Source: Anarhynchus alexandrinus
Lineage: Eukaryota; Chordata; Aves; Charadriiformes; Charadriidae
DNA length: 64,000 bases
Direction of reading: 5' to 3'
Assembly: GCA_008711295.1 (NCBI GenBank)
Contig: VUYV01000499.1
Location: forward strand, 354,650-418,649
This document shows, piece after piece, positions 24,967-37,800 of the stretch. The notes under the pieces are model-generated. The model did no database searches. It was not told where the DNA came from and was given only the letters and a program-made list of their open reading frames with translations. A program made the position numbers and the translations under genes. The stretch's first letter is position 1; every line of letters begins with the position of its first letter.

Positions 24967-27900
24967 ATAAGCTGAACACCACTAATATTTCTTTTTCCCC
25001 TCCTTTCCTCTCTCCATCAAGTCATTATCAGAAGAAGACCCAAAGTTCATCACAAACATGAATATGTACCTACCCTTTTCTTCTTTCTAGCACATCACAT
25101 TGAACAGCAGAATTATCCTTCCGCTAAACGCACACAAGTGTTGGAGTGTGTTCCCGTACTACAGATTTCAGAGCAAGTCAACGCCTGGTGGAGCAAAGTG
25201 CTGTTTGGAGGGTTTACATGCAGCTTGCTCTGCTCAACAACAAGGCCTTCATGAGATGTTCTCTGGGGTAGCTGAATGTTCTTGCAAACACAGGTAATCC
25301 TCTAAATACCAGAATCTGTGAACAGAGCGGTAAAAAAGTTCTTTTCTTGAGATCATTGCTGATTTAGGAATTAAGTCAGTTGGTATAATTAAATCTTTTA
25401 CCTGTATGGCTGACAGAACCTGAGGCTTCGCAGGTAACCCTGCCTAGATTTAATAACATCCCACTGAGAAACAATTTGTTTTAATGTTGGCATATTTATG
25501 ACTGTCTTCAGGAGTCACCAAGTGGGCAATAACTACCCGCATTCTCAGACAGTTAAGACCTGGAAGATCTGCTCTTAAACTCCAAACAATCGTACCATCC
25601 TCATAAGCGCATTAAATACCACAGTAAATGTCAAGAATCCATGAAAATCTTTTGATGTTTGCAAGTAATAGCACTTTCACCACCACCAAGCAGATCGTAC
25701 TTCTGACCCCTTTAGAGCAAACCTCTCTGGCCTCCAGCCATTCTCTCGGGGTATATTCACGCAGATCTTCTGTTTTCAGTCTGGGCCCTGGCTCCGGTCC
25801 CTGGGTATCGAGCTCATCTTGGTTGTGGCCAAAGCTTGCTATTCTGTTCTCTCTGCAGCAAGGGCTGGGGCAGTTAGCAACCACGCTGTCCTGCTGAAAC
25901 AAAATGTCGTTAATACCGTGCAGCCGCATTTCAAATAAACCATATCTTAAATGCAATAGAAGGCAGAGTAGAGACAGTGCCTGCTTCTCCCTAATACTGC
26001 CGGTCCCTGAGTTTAGGGACGCCAGATGCCTTGAGGCTCCTCCACACACTCTGTTTGTATCTCTGCCAACCTGTATTCTTAGAGAACTGCTGGCAAGCGC
26101 TGCTGCCATTGTCAGGATCAGACCAAGGCACTCCGTACGGTTTGCATTATATTGAAGACAAAATACAAGATCTTTGAAGCCAGCTTCGTTCTTTGAAGTT
26201 CCTAGTGGGCACCGAGACTTTCTTCCCCAGAAAGATACTACAGTGTTGCTTTGTTTGCCCTTTGCCTACCCTTCATTAAGCCAAACCAATGCATTCACAC
26301 AAGAAAGCCTTTCAACTGTGGTGTGCCCTTCTCAGGCGCTCGCTCAGCTGAGCTACTGCAGCCACGTCAGGGGCAGCTCCCTTCTGACACAAGCCCTCCG
26401 AAGGCTGATGGGCACGCTTCTGTTTTCACACTCAGCTGCTGCACTCAGAGCTTTACGTTAGACTCTAATTTCTTTTGGCAAGATCCCAGGTGTTGTTAAA
26501 GGAGACAGGAAAATTGCTGTTCTTGATAAGGTCAGAGGAAAACCAGTTTCAAGATACACTAGTGTACATAGAACTGGTGACATTTACAGAAGAATAAAGC
26601 CTGGAGATCTTTGTGCTCTCTCGTACATGAAAACCAGTATAAATTATGATGGCACTCAGGTTAGTGAAAGGATGCACTTTACAGAAAATGAGAAAAGAGT
26701 TTACTTGATAAAGTAGTACTCTAAGGGAAAAAAGCCAATATTGATGAAAATCAGGAAGAATAATGCAAAAACTTGCATGCTGTGATACCCAAGCCTTGGT
26801 TTATGAAGACCACATTTTCCTTAAATAGTGTTCATAACATACACTCATTCCAAGGAATCTGGACTACTCCATAACTGCATATTGAAGAAGAAATTGTGGA
26901 CGTTCCTTATCGCACTAATGTGCTACTCACCATCTACCAGGGCTAGAAAGAGAGCAGACTGGACAAAGACAGCAGCCCGCTTTTAAGGTCCTTCGTTGTT
27001 ACTGTGATGAAGAAATTACAATATAATTGAGACTGACCATCACTTAAAAAAGCTTTGGACATACCTTGAAAAAAAGCTTGTGCTTCAACTTGGTTATGCT
27101 TCGGTTGTTCCTCTTGCCCATGTTTACTTGTCTGCATAAAACATTCCCAAATTGTCCGACTATCCTCAGTGAAAACAAGATTTGCCTCTAGACTTTGATT
27201 ATTTCTATCTTCATTCAGAAATATTACTAGCGTACAAATTAGGAGATGAATTCCAGTGGTTTGAACAAATAGCCAGGGAATCCCAATTTTTGGCAACAGT
27301 ATGATATCCACAGCCTTGAGAAAGTAATCAGTCCTCCTTTTGAAGCAGTTGGAAAATACACTGATGTGTTTCTGTTGAAAACCATTCAATTGTAGTGGTT
27401 CTTGTCAGTAAAAAGTCAGAACATTCTACTCATACTTTCTAAGCGCAGGGATATTTTGTTTTTAAACAATTTATGATTTTTTATAGTTTTTTTAAATGAT
27501 CAAAACACAAAATATTTTAAAAATTACCTGATTTTTTTCTGGGAGGGAATTTTGTTTACTGCAGTGTTTTAAACTTTAGCTTATTTTTGTCATCACTACA
27601 AATCCAGACAAAAAAAATCCCACAAAAAACCAGTAAAAGTTTTTCACAGGATGGCAAAATCTGCAGTGCTGGATAAAAACATGTTCTGTTCTTCAAGTGT
27701 GTGGTAAAGATTGATTCATGTCCTTTGCAAGTGCAGTGACAAAATTCTTTTTAACAGCTGAAGGACAGATGATGGATTCACTGAGCTTTGCTTATGATCT
27801 ACCTCTGTCAGTTTTGGTATTTTGACATCTTTTGTTCTGGTTCAAATGGAATCGGTGAATTCAGAAGAAGGTGAGCTGTGGATAGGAAGAGCTCTTTTGT

Positions 27901-30900
27901 AAACATTTTTCCAGATTTAATAAAGTTAGATAAGTTTGATGTGAAAGATTGTGGGGTTTTCTTAATGTAACTGAAACCTTTTAACCAGTTTAAGTCTTAA
28001 GTAGGAAGTGAGTAGGCACCTGCAAGAGCCCTTGCCCTATATAGAAGTGAGGAGCATATCATCCACAATAGCCATATCTAGAGAGGGGGGGAGAAGCAGC
28101 AGGCACACCTGTGAAGTCTGGCCCCAAGATTAATACGAGGGTACTGAGCTAGAGAGTATATATATCTCAGCAACCTCTCACCAATTAATTTGGATAGTGT
28201 CTTGACTTTCAGATGCTTGGTGATGAAGCAGACTTTGGTGGGTTCCTCCTTATTCCTAGACTGTTTAGGACAAAAATGATAGTGTAACCCAGTCCAAATT
28301 CATGGCTTATCTCAGCAAAGTTGGCACATGGAATTGGGAATCATTCCAGAGCTAATTTTCTTTGCGTTGAGAAAAGTTGATAATTGTTCTGTGTGCACAT
28401 CTGCATGCTTGAACACAGTCACGGTTGTAATTTTCTGCTTATTCTTTCACACTACGTCAAGCTTATTTTTTCTCATAATATTCAACTGGGCTTTGGAGGA
28501 AAAAAAGAATCTGCAAAGAAGCCCCCAAAGCCCAATCATTGGTCATAGTAAGCATTTTGTAAATTCACACATAACCATGCTATTTTCAAAGTCCTTAAAA
28601 ATCTTTAGTTGCTGCTACTATAAGGTGTTTTCTTGGGTTTTCTAAATGTAGTATATAACAATATAATAAATCTGTTCCTTGGGATCCTTATGCGCAATAA
28701 TATGGTGGCCTGAATGTAGTAAACTAGCTTAAAAGAGCATTTCCCCATTGTTTTCAGGGATATACAAAGAAGAGCTGGATGTAAACTTCTCGCATACATC
28801 TTGTAAGATAGTCTTGCTAACCAATAAGCTGTAATATGTGGTAATATTGAATGTAGTGTAAGGCTGAGTGATTTTCCTTTTCTTGCATTATCCTATTCTT
28901 CCCATTCTTCTTACTGTATCCCATTCACAGCATTGTATATTTTGGTGATAGTTACAAGGTCACATTCCATCATAATTGTCAGCTTTTACTTGCTCATACA
29001 TTTTTCATTAAAAATTTCCTATGGGCCTGAGGTTCTTACAGTTAGACTTTGCCCAGAGCTTGTTTTATTGCTACTTTGAGGAAGTATAACCTAATAGTTT
29101 GAAGTTCAAGCACACAGGAAAACACAAAACAGAAGTTACATTGCAATCTGAATACACTGCTTACATGTTTGTTTATACCAAAAACCTGGAAAAGAAATTG
29201 AAGTTGAACTGAAGGCAACTCAAATCATATGTGCAGAATCTTTAGAACTGAAACATAGGTTCAGAATAGAACGCTTTTTCTCACAAATTTTTGAGCATAA
29301 CTAAGGAATTGCTCAGTTTGAAATGGCTCAGCATCTGATGAACAAGACTAAGAGGTGTTTTGAATGGTTGCATCATTATTTTAATCCTAATATAGTGCTT
29401 TCATGTGTTTGAAAAATCCAATAAAAATTAGATATAATGAACTCTAGTAATACCAAGTTATGTCCACTAGTTAATAGGAAAATACAAATATTAGGAAAAA
29501 CTACAATTCTAGCAGCCAGATCATCAGTGTAACCTTTCAAAGTATTACACCCTTTTTAATCTACACATTCTTTAGCAATGGTTCCTAGTTTCAACTTCTA
29601 CTTCCTCCCCTCCCTCTGCAAGGAACTCAGCACTGGTCACTTTTCAACGTAAAATCTCTTTTGAAGATTTTGGAAACACAACTGGAGATTGCATTGTGTG
29701 CAATTTCTTGCTGCTTACATATATGCCATCTTTCAAGTAAAATGCTAACACATTATTCACATATTTCCTAATTAAGTGCTGCTAGTTCTTGGTTCTTTTA
29801 TTTTTGGTCCTGGTAATATGAACTATTTTCATTTCAAGTATGTGAGGTGTTATTGAGGTGTATTTTATGCACAAAGGTCTGTTCAGGTACTCATTTAGCA
29901 AAAACAAGCTAGTGTTTATGTTGTATGCCCAAAGGTAGGTTTGCTATTGGAACTTGCACATTGACATTTTTGCTGAGGTTATTTAATCTGTCAAGTTATA
30001 GACCCAGCGTGCAATTGACCTTTATAAACGGCAATCGTAAACTGTTATTCTGCTCCTGTTGTGGCTTACCACAACACAGTCCCCCTCCAGGGCAGCAAGC
30101 ATTCCCCTTCACACCCTACCCTGGGGTGTCTGTCACCTCCGGATGGAAGCAGGGGAAGGCCCAAGGACATTGTCAGGGTGCATGTAAGTATGGCCAAGAT
30201 GCTTTCTTCATGCTGTATTAAATAATAGGTTACTGTGCCACACGGTTTCCTGAGCCATCAGTATCCTCTCTCGTCCACTCGGGGGGACTTTTGGTTTTAA
30301 TTCCTACTTGTTCCCGTGTCAGGTAGGCAGACCCTCTCTGGGGAAGATCAGGGTAAGGAAATGGGAGAACAGAGTAGGAAATGGCATTTATGAAGTGTTT
30401 CCTACTCACCTCCCTGCTGGGTGTTTATGTGCTTCTTAGCAGAAAGAACACTACAGTGTGCTCTGCAAAGTCAGATTGCAAAATGCAGTTCGGCAACACT
30501 TCTCAGCAGCCAGGCTATAAGCAGTCATTAAGAACAGAACATGACAGCATCAGCCCAGGATGTTAGTGAGTGTACCAGTTCTGGACAACTGACTCTCATA
30601 ATCCTCCATGGTGAAATGAAGTCGGACCCCCAAACCAGGAAAAGTCTTTTCTATCGCTTCCATTTCAATTCTGCCCTCTTTTGCAGATGAAAAAGACCAC
30701 TTTTGTCAATGAAAGAACAGCTCAAATTCTGCAGTCAAGCCTGTGCTTCTGCTGAAGTCACTGTAAGAGTGACAGCTGCAGTAATGAATTTCAATATGAA
30801 GATTACATAAACATCCCCCCTGATTCCTCAAAGAACTGGCCAAGACTGTCATGCATTTCACAGAGGTTTCTTGCAGGTATCAGGTAGCAACTGCTTTTGG

Positions 30901-31065
30901 CCATTAGTGGCTTGGATTGGTATTGAAATGTTGAGTATTCCTAAAGATTACAAATCCGTCGTCAACCGGATCTGAGCGGCTACTTCAGTGCTTCCCAGTT
31001 CAAGTACTATATGCGAAAAGGTGCCCTGGGCTTTAGGTTTTTAATAACAACACTTTGTACTTATA
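24967..31065. other. Intergenic, no gene recognised
   Basis: Mostly AT-rich. The stretch 25.6-26.5 kb is noticeably richer in G+C and CpG and holds a 165-codon open frame on the minus strand (25612-26109) that I do not recognise. The stretch 30.0-30.6 kb is also mildly GC-richer. No convincing exon structure is seen. Confidence 0.5.
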
Positions 31066-32517
31066 GGAAGGGATCAAGGACAAAAGAAACTGCCAGGTGT
31101 GGAAGGGAATTTATTCAGGGACCTCTTGAGGAATCTCAATCCACATAAGTGCATGGGACCAGATGGGCAGCACCCGAGGATACTGAGAGAGCTGGCTGTT
31201 GTCATTGTTAGGCTGCTCACTATCATCTTTGAAAGGTCACGGCGATTGGGGAGGTCTTCTGTGACTGGAGAAAAGCAGATGATGCACCCATCTTCAGAAA
31301 GGGCAAGAAGGACAATCTAGGGAACTACAGAATAATCATGGAGTGAGCAATCTTGGAAGTAATTTCTGGGCACATGAAAGAGAAGGTAGTGATTGGGAAT
31401 AGCCAGCATGGATTTACAAGGATAAATCATGCCAGACCAACCTAATTGCCTCCTGTGATGAGATGATGTCATCTGCTGATGAAGGGAAAGCAGAGAATGT
31501 TGTCTACCTTGAGTTTAGCAAGGCTTTCCATGTAGTCTCCCACAGAATCCTTGTATCCAATTTCATATGGTCCAGTCTAGATAGGAAAAAAACTGACTGG
31601 ATCATTGGTCAAAAGCACTTATGCTAAGTCCAGAGGCTGGTTACAGTGGAGCTCCTTGGGGGTCTGTCCTGTCTGATATCTTTATCAATGACCTGGAGGA
31701 AGAGACGGGATGCAGTACTATTAGGTCTGCAGAATTATGATACTAAATGGAGGGTGTGGTTGATACACTTGAGATCAGGTCTGCCGTTCAGAGGGATTTA
31801 CACTTGCTGAAGGCTTAGGCCAAGAGGAACGTCATGAAATTCAGTAAGGACAAATAGAGAATCCTTTATCTCAGACAGACTAACCCCCTGCATACCCCAG
31901 GGCATGACTGGTTTGGCAGCAGCTCTGCTGAAAAGGACATGGGAGGCTCGGGGCAGGCTGAAGAGGAGTCAGTGGTAAGCTCTGGCAGCAGTGAAAGTAC
32001 ATCAGACTGTATCAACAGGAGCACAGATGGCAGATCAAGGGAATTGATTACTCCCTTTTACTCAGCACTCATTAGACCACAGCTGGCATAGTGGGTCCAG
32101 TCTTGAGTCTCCCAGTACATGAAAGCTGTTGATAAACTTGGAACGACTCCACTGGAGGGCCAACAGAATGGCTGGATGTTGAAGCATGAGACTTGTGAGG
32201 AGAGGCATTGGGGTTTGTTCAGCCTACGGAAGAGAACAGTAACTTTCCAGTTCCTAAGAGGAGGTTACTGAGAAGACAGGGCTGGGCTCTCTGCCAAAGA
32301 ATAAGAGACCAAGGTTATAAACGAACAGGGGAGGCTCTGGCTAGATAGAAGGGGAAAAAAAAAAAGACACTATGGGGATAATTAGGTAGTAGACTAGATC
32401 ACCCAGAGGGGTTGTGCAATCTCCACATGGAGGATTTCAAGACCTGACTGGACAAAGCCATAAGCAACCTGGGACCTCCCAAAGTCCCTTCCACTCTGAA
32501 TTATTTTATGATAACTC
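31066..32517 (+). mobile_element. Old, decayed CR1 LINE fragment
   Basis: The order of CR1 ORF2 segments is preserved in plus orientation. 'ccacataagtgcatgggacc' is near 31141, the block equivalent to VYLDFSKAFDTVSH is near 31503 (here YLEFSKAFHVVSH, with two substitutions), then the 'gatatctttatcaatgacctgg' segment near 31674, the 'tttactcagcactcattag' segment near 32056, and the 3' end 'aagtcccttccactctgaat' near 32481. Stops, frameshifts and internal deletions run throughout, so it is much older than the copy at 21.7 kb. It ends about 190 bp beyond the RBM24 poly(A) site. Confidence 0.9.
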
Positions 32518-32726
32518 TCAGGATGGATCTTCTCCATCTTCTCTGTAGAATTTCCTCCATGTAGTACAGTTCATAATCAGTCTATGTATTTAAAGTTGGT
32601 GCATATGCTGCTATTCACCCCACAGACCAGGAAAATTACATAAAGGGTTGCCCCCCTAGTTTTAACTAAACAAGATCTAAGACAACTTGAGCAAGAACAT
32701 CACTAGACAGGATGCGACAACATTTT

Positions 32727-32740
32727 TTTATTGTTTTAAT
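32727..32740 (-). terminator. RBM24 poly(A) signals (ATTAAA and AATAAA)
   Basis: In the minus sense ATTAAA (32740-32735) is followed by AATAAA (32732-32727). A U/GU-rich stretch (TGTTGTC, then GTGATGTTCTTG) follows at about 32.72-32.68 kb. Cleavage is expected near 32.71 kb. Confidence 0.7.
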
Positions 32741-33606
32741 ACGAGTGAATAGATTAAGAGATCTGAAATGTTGTAAAGCAATATACATACTGAATAAATA
32801 ATATGCACAGGAGAGTCATGTCTACATTATAACACTGGCTAGTATTCAGAATACTTAAAATAAATCCAGTGACATTGGATAAAGTCCATAAAAATGCTAT
32901 CCTGTCTTCCCTTGTATGAAATTGTTCAAGTATAAAAAAATCCAATACAGTGTAAAATATTAAATTCCATTTCGGTCAAGAATAAAAATTGCAAGTATTG
33001 TAGTTTCACAGGACAATGTAAAGCAGCATTTTCTAGCAAAGGGAAAAATAGTCAGTCTACATACAGATGAGTGAGAAAACGGCGCTAATGTGTTTGAGAG
33101 GTCTACATGAAAAACTAGTAGAGGGAAAAAGAATGAACTAGCAATATTTTATGTAAAAACCTAAAAAAGTGTTAATTTAAGAGTACCCTCATACAGTGCA
33201 CATACTGAATTTAAATAAATCCAAGTCAACATCCTTAGTTAATTAGGTTAATATTTAATATGCTACATCTAAGCCTACTAAATAATTTATGCCATGAGAT
33301 GAATACATAATTTTACAGTGTCACATCTAAAGTCGCTTTCTTTAGAGTGCAGCATAGTAAAACTTTCAAAATAAATATTTCTTTTTAAATAGCATAACAA
33401 TTAAGGCACAGTATAAATCACATACCATTAACCCTTCAAGAACTGCAGTCTTGGTAACAAAAGTTGCCTCGTGTACTGTATGTTTGCTAATAAATATTTT
33501 AAATAGAATCCTGAAATAGATATTAAAATTGTACAAATGGTTTCAGAAAAGAAAATTCCCTTAAAACAGTTCTTAAAGGTTTTAATTCATTAAGCTTCTT
33601 CCTGCC

Positions 33607-33612
33607 TTTATT
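33607..33612 (-). terminator. Possible proximal poly(A) signal in the RBM24 3' UTR
   Basis: AATAAA in the minus sense, about 0.88 kb after the stop codon. No strong GU-rich element follows, so use is uncertain. Confidence 0.35.
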
Positions 33613-34492
33613 CACAAGTTACGAATAGATGCAATAAATAGAAAGAGAAGGCTGTTGTAGTAAAGGGCTGATCCTATTTTAGAATCAGAATAGCTGACAC
33701 CAGCAGTTAAAGTTTCCCAAAAGTGAAACAGGATGGGGCGAGGGATTAGGATGTGACAAGCTCATCACATGAGCACGAGTGATGTGTTCTGTCCAGAACT
33801 GTCTGTGTTATTGATTGTCTCTACAGCTGTTGCACCCCTTACTTCCACATCACTTGCTCCATAGTTCCACTCATCCAGAGGACAGAGAAGAAAATAACTT
33901 TGGTGCCTGTCCGCCATCTTACTAGCCGGCCATCTTCCTTGGGTTGTTCGATGCCCGTTAGTGAGACAGTGAGAAGGTACTATCTCACGAAGACAACTTC
34001 TGAAAGCTAGAAAGGACAATCAGTGCTTTAAGCTCGTTTCCTCTTAAAATGGATAAAGATTACATATTGCTGACTCAGTTTTTTCCCTGGTTCAAACTTT
34101 TCAAATACCATTTTCTTACTTATAAAAGGCAGTTTTGCTTCCCTGATACTGTAAAAGGTACACCTTTGCCTTTTTTGGTTCTTGTTTGTTTGTTTGAAAA
34201 TGTGAAGTCCCATTGCTACTCCTGCCACTCTTTCATGACAGTACAGTATTTTTTTCCCCATTTTCTTCTGGCTTGATACTTGAAACTAGACATGCCGCAC
34301 TACCCCTCCCCTCTAACAACATGATTTGGATGCATACTGTATGAAGACAGTGGAATAAAAATCTTTAGTTTCGCAATAGCATCGCTTTCCTTAAAGCTCC
34401 TTAGTTAATATCAATTGTCTCTGATTAACTACTTATACTGGAAGGCTGAAAAGAGGAAGAGAAAGAAAGAGCTTCCTTCAGGAGTCCATCTG

Positions 34493-34823
34493 CTATTGCA
34501 TACGGTCTGTCTGCAGCTGTTGGGGCTGGTACTGGCCAAAAGCGGCAGCAGCCGCAGCGGCCGTCCCCGGCGCCGCTGCGGTGATGGGCTGCTGCACGGC
34601 ATAGCCGTAGCCCCCCGCCGCCACGTACCCGGCAGCGGCCGCCGGCGAGGCGGCGTACGGGTACTGCTCATAGGCGGCCGCGGCGGCCGAGTACTGGGCA
34701 TACGCAGCTCCGGTGTAATCGATGTAGGGCGTAGTGGAAGCAGCGGCTGCCGCGGGCTGAACGTGGGGAATTACCACTCCGGGCTGCACAAAAGCCTGTG
34801 GATAGACATAGTGAGCAGGTATC
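34493..34823 (-). CDS. RBM24: RBM24 coding exon 4 (last base of Gly116 to stop)
   Basis: Starts after TTTCAACAG with GATACC, giving [17 protein letters not shown], then alanine-rich segments (A5 before [11 protein letters not shown]5 after QYS, A4 before [11 protein letters not shown]7 before FGQYQPQQ), ending QLQTDRMQ and TAG at 34495-34493. The exon is GC-rich because of GCN alanine codons, unlike the surrounding intron and UTR. Confidence 0.97.
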
Positions 34824-37800
34824 CTGTTGAAAGATGGGAGAGGGAGTTAGTCGGTACGCGAGTCAGCGCCTAAGCGTCACATCCATACTCCGAACTAAAA
34901 CAAACTCAATTTAGTTGTTGTTATGTGCATAGGGTTGCCACAATAACTAGACTGAATGGACCAATTACCAGCTCACTGGTCCGAAGAGAAGCGTCGCTCC
35001 AAAGCACAGCATTGTAGCCGAGTTAAATAGGAATGTGTAATTTTGCTTGAGGATATTACGTTTAATGCTATTTAAATCTTTAGAAGGACCAGGATTACTG
35101 ATGCCAGTTTTAAGACAACTCTCAAGGAGCACGCTTGATTATTCCATCTGGAAAATTGCGGTATTTGTTTTTCAAAACACCTGCAAGTCATTTTTATTAC
35201 CCTGCTTCTCACTTAACTACTCGACTCTTAGTAAAATTATTTCCTGCAATACTTTTATTATTAGTAACTGAGCAGTTTGACAGCATTGCTATAATGAGTT
35301 TGACAATAGCCAATAAGGCGCCAAAATGGTTGAACCCTGACTTTATGTAAAGTCTTCTCGGGGAGGCGGGGGAAAGAGTGTATTGTGGCAACCCTACTTA
35401 AGTTGCTATGCAGACTCAGCACACATTAATTTCTCTGCAACCTCAGTCACCCTTATTAAAAATAAGAAAAAAACCAACACAGGCGACAAAGGAGTTTAAA
35501 TAAAGTTCACAAGTGTGGTAAACACAGCAAGAATCACACTTTCCAAACGAACGATAGTGCAGCTCACTCCGTCACAAGAGGCCATTGAGGGGAAGCTACA
35601 TAGATGCTATTAAAATCCATAACAGTGACTCCTAAGTACATGTGCATCACACTTTTATAAAGTTCGTAAGGACACAAGGGTCAAACCTGTTTGATTATCA
35701 GGCCACTGATGTCCTGTTTTGTGCCAGCTTGTTTATTTCTATGCAAGACATACAGCATAGAGTTTTTTGGGAGATGGGCATAGGATTAAGTCTAAATAGA
35801 TCTGGTGCTTAACAAAAGCAAAAAGACAAATTTACAGCTCAAGAAATCACCATTCTGAACAGATCAGTACACGCTTTCCCATCTTCTCCAAGTCACAAAA
35901 CTTGCTTCCTTGACTTGTTTAGTTAGTCCTTCAGTTTTGAAAATTGGTCGTATTGTTGTCTTAGCACACAAGTGTACATACAAGTTCATCTCATAGTTGT
36001 ATTTTATCATATAATACGATTGAAAAAAATAATATACTCGGTATTAATTATCATTTGACATTCATAGCCCTGTCTTGCATCTGGATTTCCACAGAGAAGT
36101 CCTTCATATATGCAACTCCTTTCCAGTCAGTGAATCTTTATAAATCCATGAAAAACTGCTTGTGCTGATTTACTACTATTTCATACTGAACTTTACCTTT
36201 ACAGACAACTCTAAAGACTGCACCAACCTTTTAGCGCACTGTAAGCACAGATGCAAGTTGCAACAGTAAAAACTGTCCTCTTTTCTCCAAATTCAAGATT
36301 TAATGGAAAGGATTTTTTTCTTGTTTGTTTCATTTTTAAAAATAACGTCAAGATTTACTGAAGCGGTCAACAAGGAAACGTTTCAATCAGAAGGGACACT
36401 GTCAACTAGATTAATAGCAAAACATAATTTAAAATAGGTGATAGTCAGGTTTTACAACAGCCTAGTTTTCTTTTTAAGAAAAAAAGAGCTCAGTTGATTG
36501 AATAGGAATATTAGCAGAGAGAAATGTTCAGTTGCCGTGTTTAAGACATGAACACCACAATCATAAAAACCCAACATGTCAATGAAACTAATTTCCTTCT
36601 GTGTGAAGGGAGAAAAGAAAAAAAAAAGACTGACAAATAGGGATTGGGAAGGGAAAGAAAACATAAAACAAAACCGTAAGTTGGGTTTTTAACACTCACC
36701 TAATTTATGAAGTGATTAGCCAGAAGTGCATTTGAAGCATACTTAAGCTGGCTCTGTGCATTTAAATACACATCATTACCTGAGCTCTCCATACCAAATG
36801 GATGAGCATAAACAAGCATTTTGTGTTGGTCACCAATCAAGTTCAATCCTAATAAATATAACACCGTGGTTTTTAAGTATTAAGGGAAGAGGTACAAAAC
36901 CAAATTTGAAATCACCGAGAGCCTCTTCTGCATCATTAAGAGTCTATTTAACACCACATCAAAGCAATCTTTACATACAGCATTTATGAAAGGGAGTAAT
37001 TCTAACAGAAGAGACAGTAAGCAAGCTTATCTAGATGCTTGTGTTGACTTAAACTGATGTTACTAAGATTTTCTGAAGACATTAGGACATTTGGCCATAT
37101 CCTTGAACAAGACAGAGAGATACATGTGCTCCCACTTAAACTCTTGTGACTTGTTTTATTTAAGCCAAGAAGCTAACAGGTGGTGAAGTTATGAAACATT
37201 ATCTGTTTGCCACATCTTACCCTACAATAAACATAAACCCTGTGCAGGCTCCTCACCACCATGCCATTTCACACATGATGATTGACAGCATAAGCTGCAG
37301 TGGGGCTATTTTTGATCATCTGTCATGCTACAACTGTTTTGAGTCGAGTAAAATGGCTTTATATGGCCAAAGTAAATTTCTACCTACTGCAGAGGCCAGC
37401 AAATGTAGGTCTCAGCCATTCAGAACCCAACTGCTTTTAATGCTCTGCCAGGTCAAAAGCTGAAAAACCAATTCCCAGTTATGCTGGATATCCCTGGTAT
37501 CCCTAATTTTAAAAAAAAGCTGCTGCTTTACTTTAGAGAGTAAAAGTGTGAGAATTATACACGGTTTAAGCGTTCTTTCCTGGCAGTAGTTTTTATTTTG
37601 GAATGTATATTTATTGTTTTACGCTTCTGCAATAATGAAAAAGGGAAGCCACATTTAACTTCAGCAGTAACTTTAGCTTTGGAATATTCAAAATTGAATG
37701 ACATACACTCCTGCCATGTACTGTAAGACCTTCATTGTTGTTGTAACAGAAGATTTGTATTTAACTACGACCTCAAAAATAATCCTATAAGCAATAATAA

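Larger units (their letters stand above)
32712..34492 (-). other. RBM24: RBM24 3' UTR, AU-rich
   Basis: Sequence from the stop codon to the inferred cleavage site, about 1.78 kb. It has at least ten AUUUA-type words in the minus-strand sense, clustered at about 32.79-33.64 kb. An internal AATAAA at 33612-33607 could give a shorter isoform with an UTR of about 0.9 kb. AU-rich elements often confer regulated stability. The far boundary is inferred from the poly(A) signals and the CR1 that starts beyond it. Confidence 0.75.

Noticed and set aside
34415..34873. 152-codon plus-strand frame at RBM24 exon 4
   Set aside because: It is the antisense image of the alanine-rich coding exon, and the Arg/Gly-rich wording is the complement of GCN codons.
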